Part shown: piece by piece, positions 33,491 to 42,027 of the stretch
How positions within the stretch are numbered: position 1 is the stretch's first letter
How the letters are laid out: every line of letters starts with the position of its first letter
Assembly (NCBI RefSeq): GCF_001593955.1
Contig: NZ_LTAZ01000005.1
Span: forward strand, 148,001-212,000
Reading direction: 5' to 3'
Length of the DNA: 64,000 nt
Origin: Halalkalicoccus paucihalophilus
GTDB lineage: Archaea; Halobacteriota; Halobacteria; Halobacteriales; Halalkalicoccaceae
Notes under the pieces: generated by a model
Told to the model about the DNA's origin: nothing
Databases searched by the model: none
The model's input: only the letters and a program-made list of their open reading frames with translations
Program-made: the position numbers and the translations under genes

Positions 33491-33696
33491 TGCGACCGGC
33501 GCGGGTTGTCCGAGCTACCGAGGAGGATTCGATAGACAACGTAGCCGATCAGCAGCGCGAACGCGGCGATCGAGAGGGTCTCGACGAGGAGAACGACCGA
33601 GTAAAAGAGGCGAGTAAGGAGGCGGATCGCGACGAACCCGCCGAGGATCAGGACGGCGAACGCGAGGCCGCCCGCCGCCGCACCGAGTCGCTCCAT
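33487..33696 (-). CDS. Small two-helix membrane protein
   Basis: A 69-residue protein with two hydrophobic helices (about residues 6-25 and 32-55) and a basic end (SSDNPRRSH). No recognised family. The ATG at 33696 is the natural start; the open frame continues upstream only as antisense of other genes. It is followed on the same strand by nothing related, while the gene at 33720-33947 just upstream is also a two-helix membrane protein and may be co-transcribed. Confidence 0.65.
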   Translation of the reverse strand: MERLGAAAGGLAFAVLILGGFVAIRLLTRLFYSVVLLVETLSIAAFALLIGYVVYRILLGSSDNPRRSH

Positions 33697-33719
33697 ACTC
33701 CGATCTGTCGATGGGGCTA

Positions 33720-33947
33720 CTAACGCTCGTCGATATCGCGTTCTATCGGCCTGATTCGGGCGACCGAGAGGACGGCGACGACGAACAGGACGACGAGCAC
33801 GAGGAGGGCACTCACCCCGACGGGAGCGGAGAGGAGCGCGGCGGTACGGTCCCCGAGGAAGAGTCGGGTCGAGCCGCGGATCACGAACGTGAGGAGCACG
33901 AGGCCGAACGCGAGCAGGCCGTACTTCACGAATGTCGACTGCTTCAT
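33720..33947 (-). CDS. Small two-helix membrane protein
   Basis: A 75-residue protein with helices at about residues 8-24 and 38-62 and a charged C-terminus (RIRPIERDIDER). It is unlike its neighbour in sequence but alike in size and topology. The gap between them is 23 bases, so they may form an operon. Function unknown. Confidence 0.65.
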   Translation of the reverse strand: MKQSTFVKYGLLAFGLVLLTFVIRGSTRLFLGDRTAALLSAPVGVSALLVLVVLFVVAVLSVARIRPIERDIDER

Positions 33948-34017
33948 AGGACCGTTGGGAACGCCCCGCGTCTGACTCTTTCGGTCGGCTTATCCCTCGG
34001 TCGGGGCTACCGGAGGT

Positions 34018-34566
34018 ATGCAACCGACGACGAGCGGGACGTTCAGGGTGCTTTCCGATCCCCGGGGGGAGTGGTTGCTCGTCGACCGCGAGACGACCGA
34101 ACAGATCGCCGTCACGGGCGGAGACCTCGAACCGGGCAACCTGATCGAAGCGACCGTACAGTGGGACGACGGCGACGCCCGCCTCGTCGAGGCCGAGGTC
34201 CTCGCGGGGACCCGCTTTCACTTCGTGCGGGACGTGACCGGCCTGTTCGAGGTCGCGCGCGACCTCTGTCGAGACGCCCGGATGAAGGGAGAGGGGATGC
34301 TCGGTGAGACGACCTACAGTACGGACAACCGACCCAACGGCGCGGTCTACGTCTTCGCCGAGCAGTCGGGCGCACGCGACATCTGGAACGAGATCCGGAC
34401 GGGGGCGATACCCCTCGAACCGCTGATCGACCGCCTCCGCGAGTTCGATTCCGAACCCCACGAGATATTCGTCCTCGACCCCGTCGAGGAGCCGTTCGTC
34501 GTCGTCTATCTCGTCCCCGACCCCGATTCGATGCTCGCCGAGACGGTCAGGGACACCTACCTCTGA
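34018..34566 (+). CDS. Conserved haloarchaeal protein (DUF6663-like)
   Basis: A 182-residue acidic soluble protein. The N-terminal half is a beta domain (GTFRVLSDPRGEWLLVDRET, about residues 7-26, and GNLIEATVQWDDGDARL). The second half is helical with FEVARDLCRDARMKGEGML near 80 and a conserved LDPVEEPFVVVYLVPDPDS near the C-terminus. I recall similar haloarchaeal proteins being filed as DUF6663, but this was not checked. It precedes the peroxiredoxin gene on the same strand by 54 bases. Confidence 0.7.
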   Translation: MQPTTSGTFRVLSDPRGEWLLVDRETTEQIAVTGGDLEPGNLIEATVQWDDGDARLVEAEVLAGTRFHFVRDVTGLFEVARDLCRDARMKGEGMLGETTYSTDNRPNGAVYVFAEQSGARDIWNEIRTGAIPLEPLIDRLREFDSEPHEIFVLDPVEEPFVVVYLVPDPDSMLAETVRDTYL

Positions 34567-34620
34567 TCGTCCGACTGCCCCGACCGCAAGGGGTTTGTCC
34601 CCGCGCACCCGGGATCGGGT

Positions 34621-35070
34621 ATGCTCGAACCCGGCAGTGACGCCCCGACGTTCAGCCTCGAGAACCAGCACGGCGAGACCGTGAGCCTCGCCGAGTTCGA
34701 CGGTCCCGTAGTCGTCTACTTCTACCCGCGCGCCGACACCCCCGGCTGTACGACCGAGGCCTGTGGCTTTCGTGACTCGTGGGACGCCTTCGAGGAGCGC
34801 GAGGTCGCCGTCCTCGGAATCAGCGACGACCCCGTTTCCGATCTCGACGAGTTCGCCGAGAAGTACGACCTGCCGTTCGACCTCCTGAGCGACCCCGACG
34901 GCGAGGTCGCTGATACCTACGATTCGTACGGCGAGAAGGACATGTTCGGCAACACCTTCGACGGGGTCTTCAGGAACACCTACGTCATCGAGGACGGCCG
35001 GATAGTCGCGGCCTACGAGGGCGTCTCCCCCGAGGGGCACGCCGAGGGGATCCTCGCGGACCTCGAGTGA
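34621..35070 (+). CDS. Peroxiredoxin, BCP/PrxQ type
   Basis: A 149-residue thiol peroxidase. The peroxidatic cysteine is in TPGCTTEAC (C44-like position, near residue 42) and the second cysteine five residues on gives the atypical 2-Cys PrxQ/BCP pattern. FYPRADTPGCT, AVLGISDDP and TYVIEDGRI are family marks. It reduces hydrogen peroxide and organic peroxides with a thioredoxin-like donor. It stops exactly one base before the stop of the converging gene. Confidence 0.93.
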   Translation: MLEPGSDAPTFSLENQHGETVSLAEFDGPVVVYFYPRADTPGCTTEACGFRDSWDAFEEREVAVLGISDDPVSDLDEFAEKYDLPFDLLSDPDGEVADTYDSYGEKDMFGNTFDGVFRNTYVIEDGRIVAAYEGVSPEGHAEGILADLE

Positions 35071-35424
35071 TCACTCCTCGAGGGTGTCCAGTACGCGCCC
35101 TGAGAACTCGACTTCCGAGAGGTCGCCGTTTTCGAGCTCGTACAACCACTGTTCGTCCATCCGCCACGTCCCCCTGAGATCGCCGTCGGTGTCGACGGCG
35201 GTCGCCTCGATCGTCACCGGTTCCCAGCCCTCCTCGATCGCGTCGCGAAAGACGGTGATCACGCGACCGATCTGACGGTGGGGGACGCCCTCACCGGGTG
35301 CGACCGTCTCGTATTCGATCTCGATACGGTCCTCGGACCGTTCGACCGACTCGAAGTACACTCCCTGTCCCATCAACCGGTAGCCGACCTGTTCGACGAC
35401 CTCGTCGTTCGTCTCGAAGGACAT
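35071..35424 (-). CDS. Conserved haloarchaeal protein of unknown function
   Basis: A 117-residue acidic soluble protein, beginning MSFETNDEVVEQVGYRLMGQG. Strands such as YFESVERSEDRIEIEYETV and VTIEATAVDTDG and a final helix suggest a small alpha/beta domain. No family motif is recognised. It lies 28 bases downstream of the helicase gene on the same strand and may be expressed with it. Confidence 0.7.
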   Translation of the reverse strand: MSFETNDEVVEQVGYRLMGQGVYFESVERSEDRIEIEYETVAPGEGVPHRQIGRVITVFRDAIEEGWEPVTIEATAVDTDGDLRGTWRMDEQWLYELENGDLSEVEFSGRVLDTLEE

Positions 35425-35452
35425 ACACCCCGTACGGGGCGACGGCGTATAA

Positions 35453-37780
35453 TCAGTGGCGCTCGCGGAACCGTTCGAGGCCGAACGCGAGCATGTCCGC
35501 ACTCACGGGCTGGAACTCCTCGCGTTCGGCCTCTGGGAAGTGGTCCCTGACCCCGTCCCACGACTCGCGGGCGTAGCGCGCGTCGAGTAGGACGCGCACG
35601 CCGACTTCCTCGGGCCCGCGGATCACCCGTCCGATGGCCTGTCTGGCCTTTCGGACCGCCGGAACCGTGAGCGCGTACTCGAACCCGTCCCCGAAGGCGC
35701 GGTCGTAGGCAGTTCTGACGGCCTTCGTCCGCGGGCTCGCGGTGTTGATGATCGGAACGCCACAGACCACGGCCGCAGAGAGCCGATCGCCGCTGTAGTC
35801 GACGCCTTCCGTCAGAGTGCCCCGCAGACTCGTCACGAGTACCTTTCCCTCGCCCACGAAAAAGGCGTGTTTGAGCTCCTCGGTCTCGCCGTCGCCGGAA
35901 CTCTCGTCGAGCAACACCGGCTTTTCGAGCCGTGATTCGAGCGCTCCCGCGGCCCATGTCGCCTCGGCGTAGTTCGGCATCCCCACCAGGACGTTTCCGG
36001 GGGTCCGTGCAACCTCCGCGAGAAGGTCACCGTAGAGCCGGCGGATAGCGTTTTCCTCGTCCGGGTGGCCGCGATTCCCGTAGGTAAACTTCGGGGCATC
36101 CACTGCAAAACTCGCGCGGTTCTCGGCGGGGAATTCGAGCGGAAAGGTCCGCTCAACGACCGGTCGTCCGTCACTTGCGAGGCGATCGAGTCCCGTGACC
36201 TCCCGAAACACCTCGATGGGTTCGAGGGTTGCACTCATCAGGACGCCACCGCCGAACGCCGCGAGTCGCTCGCCGATCGCGCCGCTTGGCACGCAGTTGA
36301 AAAGCGCCAGCCGGGCGCTGTAGGCCCGCCGCCACGATCCCTCGGGTTCGAGTTCGTTCCACGTTCGCTCCAACTCGATCTCCCGAAAGTACGTCTCGTG
36401 GTCGGCCCGGTACCAGCGTCCGAGCAGTCGGCCGACGGCGGGTGTCGCCCGGGAGTGTTCCTCGTCCTCCGCGGTATCGAGGATCCGCTCGACGATCGCG
36501 CCGACCGACTCGGCACGCACCCACGTCCCGCCGTCGTAGCCCTCCACTTCGGCCCACTCGGAGATCGCGTCCTCTCCCGGCGTTTCGGGGTCGCGAAGCG
36601 GGATCTCCTCGTCGGAAAGCGAGGTGAGATCGGCCTTCCAGCCCGGCCGGTCGTGGTCGAGATGGTTCTCGATCCGCCGGTCGAGTTCCTCGCGGAGGTC
36701 GGCGACGAACGCCCGCAACTCTTTGCACTCTTCGAGCGTCACGTCGCTGTCTTCGAGTTCCTCGCGGACGAGCCTGGCGTCCGCGGTACTGCTCCCTGTG
36801 GCATCCGTACCGTCCATCTCTGCGGTCTGGATCACCCGCGTGAGTTCGTTCTCGGCGTCCCGAAGGGTCGAGTCAGCGACGCCGTCGCTGACCAGGTCCC
36901 GGACGCGCGGTTCGAGCATGTGCGCCTCGTCGCAGATCAGGAAGGTCGACTCGTCGAGCAGCGCGCCGGTGAATGAACTCGTCGTGAGGGGGTCGAACGC
37001 GTGGTAGTAGTTACCGACCACGACCTCGACTTCGGGGATGAGCGCCCCCATCATCGAGTGCGGGCAGGTCCCGTGGGAGGCCGACAGGGAGACCAGATTC
37101 TCGGGCGTCAGGTGGCCCTGTTCGGTGAGGTCGAACGGGACCGCCTCGATCGCGTCGCCGTCCTCCGGCAGGTCGTCGAGGTACTGGGCGTAAAACGGGC
37201 AGAACTCGACGTCCTCGTGTTCGGGCATTTCGGGGGGATAGGGTGTCGGTTCGCCCGCCGTTTCGAGGAACCGTCCCTCGGAGCGATCGGCGTCTCCTAA
37301 CCCGATCTGCTGGCTCCGCGCTTGGGCCGTAAGCGAGCTTGCGCTCGTCTGTCCGCCGTCGCCGACGAGCGTCCGGGTCCTCTCACGGAGCGTCTCACAC
37401 CGGTCGTAGACGTTATCATCGCTGACACCGCCCGCATTCTCCCGGCTATACGGACAGACGTCGGCCTTCCCGACGAGCGTCAATCCGGACACCGGGTTCC
37501 AGTCGGCGGGCAGGTTCGCGTTGATCGTTTCGAGGTCCGTCTCGAACTGCCGGAGTTGCTGTTTGACGCTCGTGAGGACGAGGACCCGTTCGTAGTCGCT
37601 GTCGGGATCGCGCACCCGGTCGATCCCGGCGGTGAGCGCGAGCATCGTCTTCCCGGTACCGCAGGCCCCTTCGATAACGGTGAATCCCCGTTCGTCGGCG
37701 GTCCGGATCGCGGTTTCGATACCCGTCGCTTGGCTGTCGTACGACTCGGCGTGACCGAAGATCGTCTGCCAAGCGGGCAT
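35453..37780 (-). CDS. XPD/Rad3-like (DinG-type) superfamily 2 DNA helicase
   Basis: A 775-residue ATP-dependent 5'-3' helicase. Walker A is GACGTGKT (near residue 38), motif II is ICDEAHML (near 280) and motif VI is QAIGRVIRGPEE near the C-terminus. Between motifs I and II lie cysteines in DVCPYS, RCETL, EFCPFY and GTCPHS, a likely [4Fe-4S] site as in XPD. MSATLEP and GTLTEGVDYSGDR are conserved helicase motifs. The ATG at 37780 (MPAWQTIFGHAE) fits the family start; the frame has an earlier ATG at 37807. Roles in repair or recombination are likely. Confidence 0.9.
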   Translation of the reverse strand: MPAWQTIFGHAESYDSQATGIETAIRTADERGFTVIEGACGTGKTMLALTAGIDRVRDPDSDYERVLVLTSVKQQLRQFETDLETINANLPADWNPVSGLTLVGKADVCPYSRENAGGVSDDNVYDRCETLRERTRTLVGDGGQTSASSLTAQARSQQIGLGDADRSEGRFLETAGEPTPYPPEMPEHEDVEFCPFYAQYLDDLPEDGDAIEAVPFDLTEQGHLTPENLVSLSASHGTCPHSMMGALIPEVEVVVGNYYHAFDPLTTSSFTGALLDESTFLICDEAHMLEPRVRDLVSDGVADSTLRDAENELTRVIQTAEMDGTDATGSSTADARLVREELEDSDVTLEECKELRAFVADLREELDRRIENHLDHDRPGWKADLTSLSDEEIPLRDPETPGEDAISEWAEVEGYDGGTWVRAESVGAIVERILDTAEDEEHSRATPAVGRLLGRWYRADHETYFREIELERTWNELEPEGSWRRAYSARLALFNCVPSGAIGERLAAFGGGVLMSATLEPIEVFREVTGLDRLASDGRPVVERTFPLEFPAENRASFAVDAPKFTYGNRGHPDEENAIRRLYGDLLAEVARTPGNVLVGMPNYAEATWAAGALESRLEKPVLLDESSGDGETEELKHAFFVGEGKVLVTSLRGTLTEGVDYSGDRLSAAVVCGVPIINTASPRTKAVRTAYDRAFGDGFEYALTVPAVRKARQAIGRVIRGPEEVGVRVLLDARYARESWDGVRDHFPEAEREEFQPVSADMLAFGLERFRERH

Positions 37781-37938
37781 GGAGGATACTCCCCGTGGGC
37801 GCTGCATAGGTGTGTCGAAGGCTGGTGCCGTGCTCGTATATGAACTCTCGGTCGAACTCGCATCCGACAACTAGGCACCGGGAAGGGCGACCGATTGTAC
37901 GATCATCCGAAACCCTGGATATGACGGAGGAATTAGAG

Positions 37939-38010
37939 TGGACTCGCCGGGATTTGAACCCGGGGCCTCTCCCATGCCAAGGGAGTGATCTACCACTGAT
38001 CTACGAGCCC
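37939..38010 (-). tRNA. tRNA-Ala (anticodon GGC)
   Basis: A 72-base cloverleaf read from 38010 to 37939. The acceptor stem pairs GGGCTCG with CGAGTCC and contains the G3-U70 wobble, the identity element of tRNA-Ala. The anticodon arm is CTCCC-TTGGCAT-GGGAG, giving anticodon GGC for codon GCC. The T arm reads CCGGGTTCAAATCCCGG with discriminator A. CCA is not encoded. No intron is present. Confidence 0.95.
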
Positions 38011-38320
38011 TCGCACTTGCCGGTACCCGCGGTGGAATGATAAACGCTTCGAACCCTCTTTCGAGTGTCGCGTGGGAGTCGCAACCCTTTAGCCTGCGGG
38101 CGGACGAATTCGGATGGGAACAGCACGGCCGCAAATCCGACTCGCCGTACGGCTCGCGGACTCCGTCTGCTTGCCGTTCCGAGGTGGCTTCTTCGCGCGG
38201 TAGAACCGCGCGAATGATCCGTGGGACTCCGTTCCGCGCTATCGCCACCTTGCGCGGCTTGGGATTGCGGTAGTGCACGAAAAGTGCCGTCTGCGGTCTG
38301 TGCGGTTCCTATCCTCAACA
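38011..38320. other. Gap between tRNA-Ala and rps15 with nested hairpins
   Basis: About 310 bases without a convincing gene. A perfect 10-bp hairpin (38192-38201 with 38205-38214, loop AGA) and a 7-bp hairpin with G-T wobbles (near 38222-38240) are both enclosed by a 7-bp outer pairing (38182-38188 with 38244-38250). This suggests a folded RNA in the leader of the ribosomal-protein operon or a repeat remnant like the row at 9939-10088. Confidence 0.5.
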
Positions 38321-38785
38321 ATGGCACGAATGCATACACGCCGTCGCGGCTCGTCCGGTTCGGACCGGCCGACGGCAGACGAACCACCGGAGTGGAGCGA
38401 CGTCGACACCGACGAGATCGAATCGCGCGTCGTCGAACTGGCACAGCAGGGTCACGATCCCAGCCAGATCGGCATGAAACTGCGCGACGAGGGCGTCAAG
38501 GGCACTCCCGTCCCGAACGTCAAACTCGCCACCGGCAAGAAGCTCGGCGAAATTCTGGAGGAGAACGACGCCTCGCCCGACGTTCCGGAGGACCTCCGGA
38601 ACCTGATGGAGCGGGCGATCCGCCTGCGCGAGCACATGCAGGACAACCAGCAGGACGCCCAGAACAAGCGCGCCCTGCAGAACACGGAAGCGAAGGTCCG
38701 CCGGCTCGTCAACTACTACCGCGGCGACGAGCTACCCGCGGACTTCCGCTACTCCTATCAGAACGCTCAGGAACTCCTCGAGTAA
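38321..38785 (+). CDS. rps15: Small ribosomal subunit protein uS15 (archaeal S15)
   Basis: A 154-residue ribosomal protein that binds 16S rRNA at the central domain. The archaeal N-terminal extension (MARMHTRRRGSSGSDRP) is present, followed by the S15 core with LMERAIRLREHMQDN and KRALQNTEAKVRRLVNYYR near 100-135. The start is the ATG at 38321. It is first in an operon with the RecJ-like paralogue (4-base ATG/TAA overlap region at 38783-38787), pcc1 and rps3ae. Confidence 0.95.
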   Translation: MARMHTRRRGSSGSDRPTADEPPEWSDVDTDEIESRVVELAQQGHDPSQIGMKLRDEGVKGTPVPNVKLATGKKLGEILEENDASPDVPEDLRNLMERAIRLREHMQDNQQDAQNKRALQNTEAKVRRLVNYYRGDELPADFRYSYQNAQELLE

Positions 38786-39837
38786 TGTCGACCACGGGTC
38801 GATCGGTCGCCGATACCGATCTCGCCGCGACGCTCGCCGAGGCCCGGTTCGTCCGGGTAGCCCCGCGTGCGGAGGGCGATGCGATCGCCGCCGCCGGGAT
38901 TCTCTTGCGGGCGCTCGCGGCCCGATCGACCCCGTTTCAGGCCCGCGTCGTCCCGCCGACTGAAGACCCGCCCGCGGACGCGACCGTCCCGATCGGGTTT
39001 CCCGACGGAATCGGCGCGGACGAACGACCGGCGAGCGCGACCGCGGCGGATCTCGTTCGCGAACTCGGCTCCGAACCGGCTCCCGAACTCGCGTTCGCCG
39101 GCTGTCTGCTCGGGGGCGATCCCGAGGCGGCCGAAGTCGACCTCGAGAGACGGGGTGGCGTGGGGATCCCGACGGCCGATCTGGCCGACGGGCTCGCCCA
39201 CTCGACGCTGTTTCACGCGGGCTTCTCGGGCGACGAGACGGCTATCGGCGCGGAACTCGCCGGACTCGTCGACGACGACCGGACGGTGGCCTCGCTGGCC
39301 GCGCTTGAAGCCGTCGGGTCCGAGGCGGCGAGCGAGCACGCCGGGACCGCGATCGAGCGGGCGCTTCGCCCGCACACCACCCCGGAGGGACCGTTCGAGA
39401 CCGCAGAGGGGTTCGCGGACGTACTCGACTGTCTCGCGCGCGACGCGCCGGGGATCGCCCTCGCGCTCGCGATGGGCCACGACGTACGGACGAACGCGCT
39501 CGAAGCCTGGAGAACGCACTCGACGGCGACCCACGAAGCGATCCGGACCGCCGAGACGGGTCGGTATGACGGCCTGTTCGTCGCCCGTATCGAGGAGGGG
39601 CCGGTCGAGACGGTCGCGCGCCTCCTCAGGGACTTCCGCTCGCCCGAACCCGTCGTCCTCGTCGTTTCCGACGGCGAGGCGGGGGCGGCGAGTCTGACGG
39701 ATAGGGTCGACGAACCGATGGAGACGGCCGCCGCGGCCGTCGACGGGGTCGGCGGCGGCACCCCTTTCCAGGGTATCGCCCGCTTCGGGTGTCCGCCCGA
39801 GGCGTTTCTCGAAGCCTTCAGGGAGGCGATGGCATGA
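38785..39837 (+). CDS. RecJ-like (DHH-family) protein lacking the catalytic motif
   Basis: A 350-residue acidic protein placed between rps15 and pcc1, the slot where haloarchaea and other archaea carry a RecJ-like gene. The N-terminal VRVAPRAEGDAIAAAGILLR (about residues 22-41) aligns with the DADGI-AAAIL strand of DHH nucleases, but the catalytic aspartates and the DHH triad are absent. Fold elements such as LAFAGCLLGG and a C-terminal GGGTPFQGIARFGCPPEAFLEAF remain. I infer a non-catalytic paralogue that may partner with an active RecJ or a replication or translation complex. Its start overlaps the rps15 stop and its end overlaps pcc1. Confidence 0.78.
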   Translation: MSTTGRSVADTDLAATLAEARFVRVAPRAEGDAIAAAGILLRALAARSTPFQARVVPPTEDPPADATVPIGFPDGIGADERPASATAADLVRELGSEPAPELAFAGCLLGGDPEAAEVDLERRGGVGIPTADLADGLAHSTLFHAGFSGDETAIGAELAGLVDDDRTVASLAALEAVGSEAASEHAGTAIERALRPHTTPEGPFETAEGFADVLDCLARDAPGIALALAMGHDVRTNALEAWRTHSTATHEAIRTAETGRYDGLFVARIEEGPVETVARLLRDFRSPEPVVLVVSDGEAGAASLTDRVDEPMETAAAAVDGVGGGTPFQGIARFGCPPEAFLEAFREAMA

Positions 39838-40073
39838 AACACATCGAAATCCGGACGACCCACGACGATCCCGAACTCGTCGCACGAGCGGTCTCTCCGG
39901 ACAACACCCCGGAAATCGAGACGCGGACCGACGGCCGGCAGGTCGTGACGACGATCGCCCGCGAGTCGACGGGCGGCCTGTCGACGACCGCGGACGACTA
40001 CGTCGTGAACCTCACGGTCGCCACGCAGGTAGCACAGCTTTCAGACCAGATCACAGAGACCAATCATGAGTGA
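39834..40073 (+). CDS. pcc1: KEOPS complex subunit Pcc1
   Basis: A 79-residue Pcc1-like protein, the dimerising subunit of the KEOPS complex that makes t6A37 in tRNAs reading ANN codons. SPDNTPEIETRTDGRQVVTTI and the final LTVATQVAQLSDQI helix are family marks. The ATG at 39834 overlaps the RecJ-like gene by four bases and the end overlaps rps3ae by eight, so translation is coupled. Confidence 0.9.
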   Translation: MKHIEIRTTHDDPELVARAVSPDNTPEIETRTDGRQVVTTIARESTGGLSTTADDYVVNLTVATQVAQLSDQITETNHE

Positions 40074-40713
40074 ACGATCAGTTTCCCGACAGCAGCAGCA
40101 GAAACGGTGGTACACCGTCCTCGCGCCCGAGCAATTCGACCGGGCGGAGCTCGGCCAATCACCCGCAAACGAACCGAACCAGCTCTTAGAGCGCAACCTC
40201 GAGACGACGCTCGGCGAGCTGACGAACAACGCCAGCGAGAACAACATCAAACTCACGTTCAAGATAAACGACGTGGGCAGCGACACCGCCTACACGGAGT
40301 TCATCAAACACGAGCTCACGCGCGATTACCTGCGCAGTCTCGTGCGCCGTGGCGCCTCGAAGATCGGTGCCTACGTGACGGTGCGCACGACCGACGACTA
40401 CCGCGTTCAGATCCAGCCGGTCGCCTTCACCACCAAGAAGGCCGACCACAGCCAGGAACACGCCATTCGAAAGCAGATGATCGAGATGATCGAGGAGGCA
40501 GGTGAGGACCGGACCTTCGAGGAACTCGTCGACAGCGTCGTCGAGGGGCGTCTCTCCTCGGCGATCTACGGCGAGGCGAAGACGATCTACCCCCTTCGAC
40601 GGGTCGAGATCCAGAAGTGCACCCTCGAAGCCCGGCCCGAGGAGATCGCGGAGGAGGAGGAGGCCGCCGTCGACGTCGACGAGACGGACGTCGCCGTCGA
40701 AGACGAGGCCTGA
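40066..40713 (+). CDS. rps3ae: Small ribosomal subunit protein eS1 (S3Ae)
   Basis: A 215-residue archaeal/eukaryotic-type ribosomal protein. KRWYTVLAPEQFDRAELGQS (near residues 13-32), the LKFKINDV-like TFKINDVGSDTAYTEF and YEVKTIYPLRRVEIQK-like GEAKTIYPLRRVEIQK segments are diagnostic. The C-terminus is an acidic tail rich in E, V and D. Last gene of the rps15 operon. Confidence 0.95.
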   Translation: MSERSVSRQQQQKRWYTVLAPEQFDRAELGQSPANEPNQLLERNLETTLGELTNNASENNIKLTFKINDVGSDTAYTEFIKHELTRDYLRSLVRRGASKIGAYVTVRTTDDYRVQIQPVAFTTKKADHSQEHAIRKQMIEMIEEAGEDRTFEELVDSVVEGRLSSAIYGEAKTIYPLRRVEIQKCTLEARPEEIAEEEEAAVDVDETDVAVEDEA

Positions 40714-40734
40714 TCCCGCGACCGAATCGGCGCG

Positions 40735-41151
40735 CTATTCTTCGACGACGATCCGTGCGACCATCCCGCCGCGTTCGTGTGGGATGCAGAAGTAGTGGTG
40801 TTGCCCCGGCACCTCGAAGGTGCGTTCGAACCGCTCGCCGGTGTAGATCGAACCCGTCCGATTGTCGCGCCACGCCTTCCGGGCCGCGGTCTCGCTCTCG
40901 AACTCGCCAGTCGAGAAGAACGCCGCGCCCTCGGGTTGGCCGCCGTCGTAGGCGGTGATCGTGTGGGCGCGCGAGCCGGTGTTCTCCCAGACCACTGTGT
41001 CGCCGACCTCGACGGTGTAGGAATCGGGGAGGAACTCGTGGGCGCTCATCCCGATGTCGTGGCTCTCGGTCAGGCTCGTGATGGCGGTACAGCCCCCCAA
41101 GACGGCGAGTGAGCCGCCCCCGACGGCAGCGAGAAACGCACGCCGTTGCAT
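40735..41151 (-). CDS. Halocyanin-like blue copper lipoprotein
   Basis: A 138-residue cupredoxin with a short twin-arginine-type signal (QRRAFLAAVGGG) and lipobox LGGC. The copper ligands are His in SRAHTITAY, Cys in YFCIPH, the following His, and Met in RGGMVARI. It probably ferries electrons outside the cell. It differs from the halocyanin at 13624-14106 in lacking the long acidic linker and in an inserted AFFSTGEFESETAARKAW loop. Confidence 0.88.
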   Translation of the reverse strand: MQRRAFLAAVGGGSLAVLGGCTAITSLTESHDIGMSAHEFLPDSYTVEVGDTVVWENTGSRAHTITAYDGGQPEGAAFFSTGEFESETAARKAWRDNRTGSIYTGERFERTFEVPGQHHYFCIPHERGGMVARIVVEE

Positions 41152-41296
41152 ACTACCGATTCGGTTCCGGCGAGCCTATAGGCTGTCGGTCGGCTCCCGC
41201 TCCGACGGGACGCCAACCCCCCCACGACCGTCACGTCATCCGATCGACGCCGCGAGGATCCACAACCGATAAAGGGGCGGTGTGCGAGCGGGAGAT

Positions 41297-42004
41297 ATGG
41301 AGTTGGCGCCCCGTTTCGTCGGCCGGTTGGGGGTTGCAGACGCGGTCACTGTCGGCAACGCCGCACTCGGCTTTCTGGCGGCGGCGGTCGCGGCGGTCGA
41401 CGTGGCGGTCGCGGCGCAGTTCGTCCTGCTCGCGGCGGTTCTCGATGGAGTCGACGGCGTGCTCGCCCGGCGCTACGGCGGCACCCGGGCGGGCCCGTAT
41501 CTCGACTCGTTGGCCGATGTCGCCTCCTTCGGGGTCGCCCCCGCGATGCTGGTGATCGCGCTCGCCGAAGACGCGGTAGTGGGCGGTCTCGGTGCGGTCG
41601 TCGCCTTCGGGGTCCCCGCGCTGTTCGTCGCGATGGCGGTCGTCCGGTTGGGGCTGTATACGGCCTACGACGCGACCCGCACGACGACGCTTGGCACGCC
41701 GAGCACCCTCGCGGCGACCACGCTCGGGGCGGCGGTTCTCGCGGGTATCGAGTCACCGGTTGCGGTGCTCGCGATCACCGGGATGTTCTGTTACCTGATG
41801 GTCTCGCCAATCGAGTACCCCGACCTGCTCGCACGCGACGCCCTGTTGATGGGGGTCGTCCACGTATTGGCCGTTCTGATCCCTGACTTTCAGGGCGGGA
41901 TGTTCCCCGTTGCGCTGTTGACTCTGTCGCTCGCGTACCTCCTTTTGGGACCGTGGATCTATTGGGGGGAGGCCGAGCGCGAAGGGGAAGGGAAACGCTC
42001 ATAG
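41297..42004 (+). CDS. pssA: Archaetidylserine synthase (CDP-alcohol phosphatidyltransferase)
   Basis: A 235-residue membrane enzyme that joins serine to CDP-archaeol. The CDP-alcohol phosphatidyltransferase signature DGVDGVLARRYGGTRAG-PYLDSLAD (about residues 56-81) contains all four motif aspartates. It has six to eight membrane helices. In haloarchaea this PssA also supports the archaeosortase protein-anchoring system. ATG at 41297 gives the usual start. Confidence 0.9.
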   Translation: MELAPRFVGRLGVADAVTVGNAALGFLAAAVAAVDVAVAAQFVLLAAVLDGVDGVLARRYGGTRAGPYLDSLADVASFGVAPAMLVIALAEDAVVGGLGAVVAFGVPALFVAMAVVRLGLYTAYDATRTTTLGTPSTLAATTLGAAVLAGIESPVAVLAITGMFCYLMVSPIEYPDLLARDALLMGVVHVLAVLIPDFQGGMFPVALLTLSLAYLLLGPWIYWGEAEREGEGKRS

Positions 42005-42027
42005 GCCGTTCGACCGGACTTCTCGGT

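Noticed and set aside
37860..38020. Possible integration site at tRNA-Ala
   Set aside because: I looked for an integrase gene, a repeat of the tRNA 3' end and a change of composition on either side and found none.
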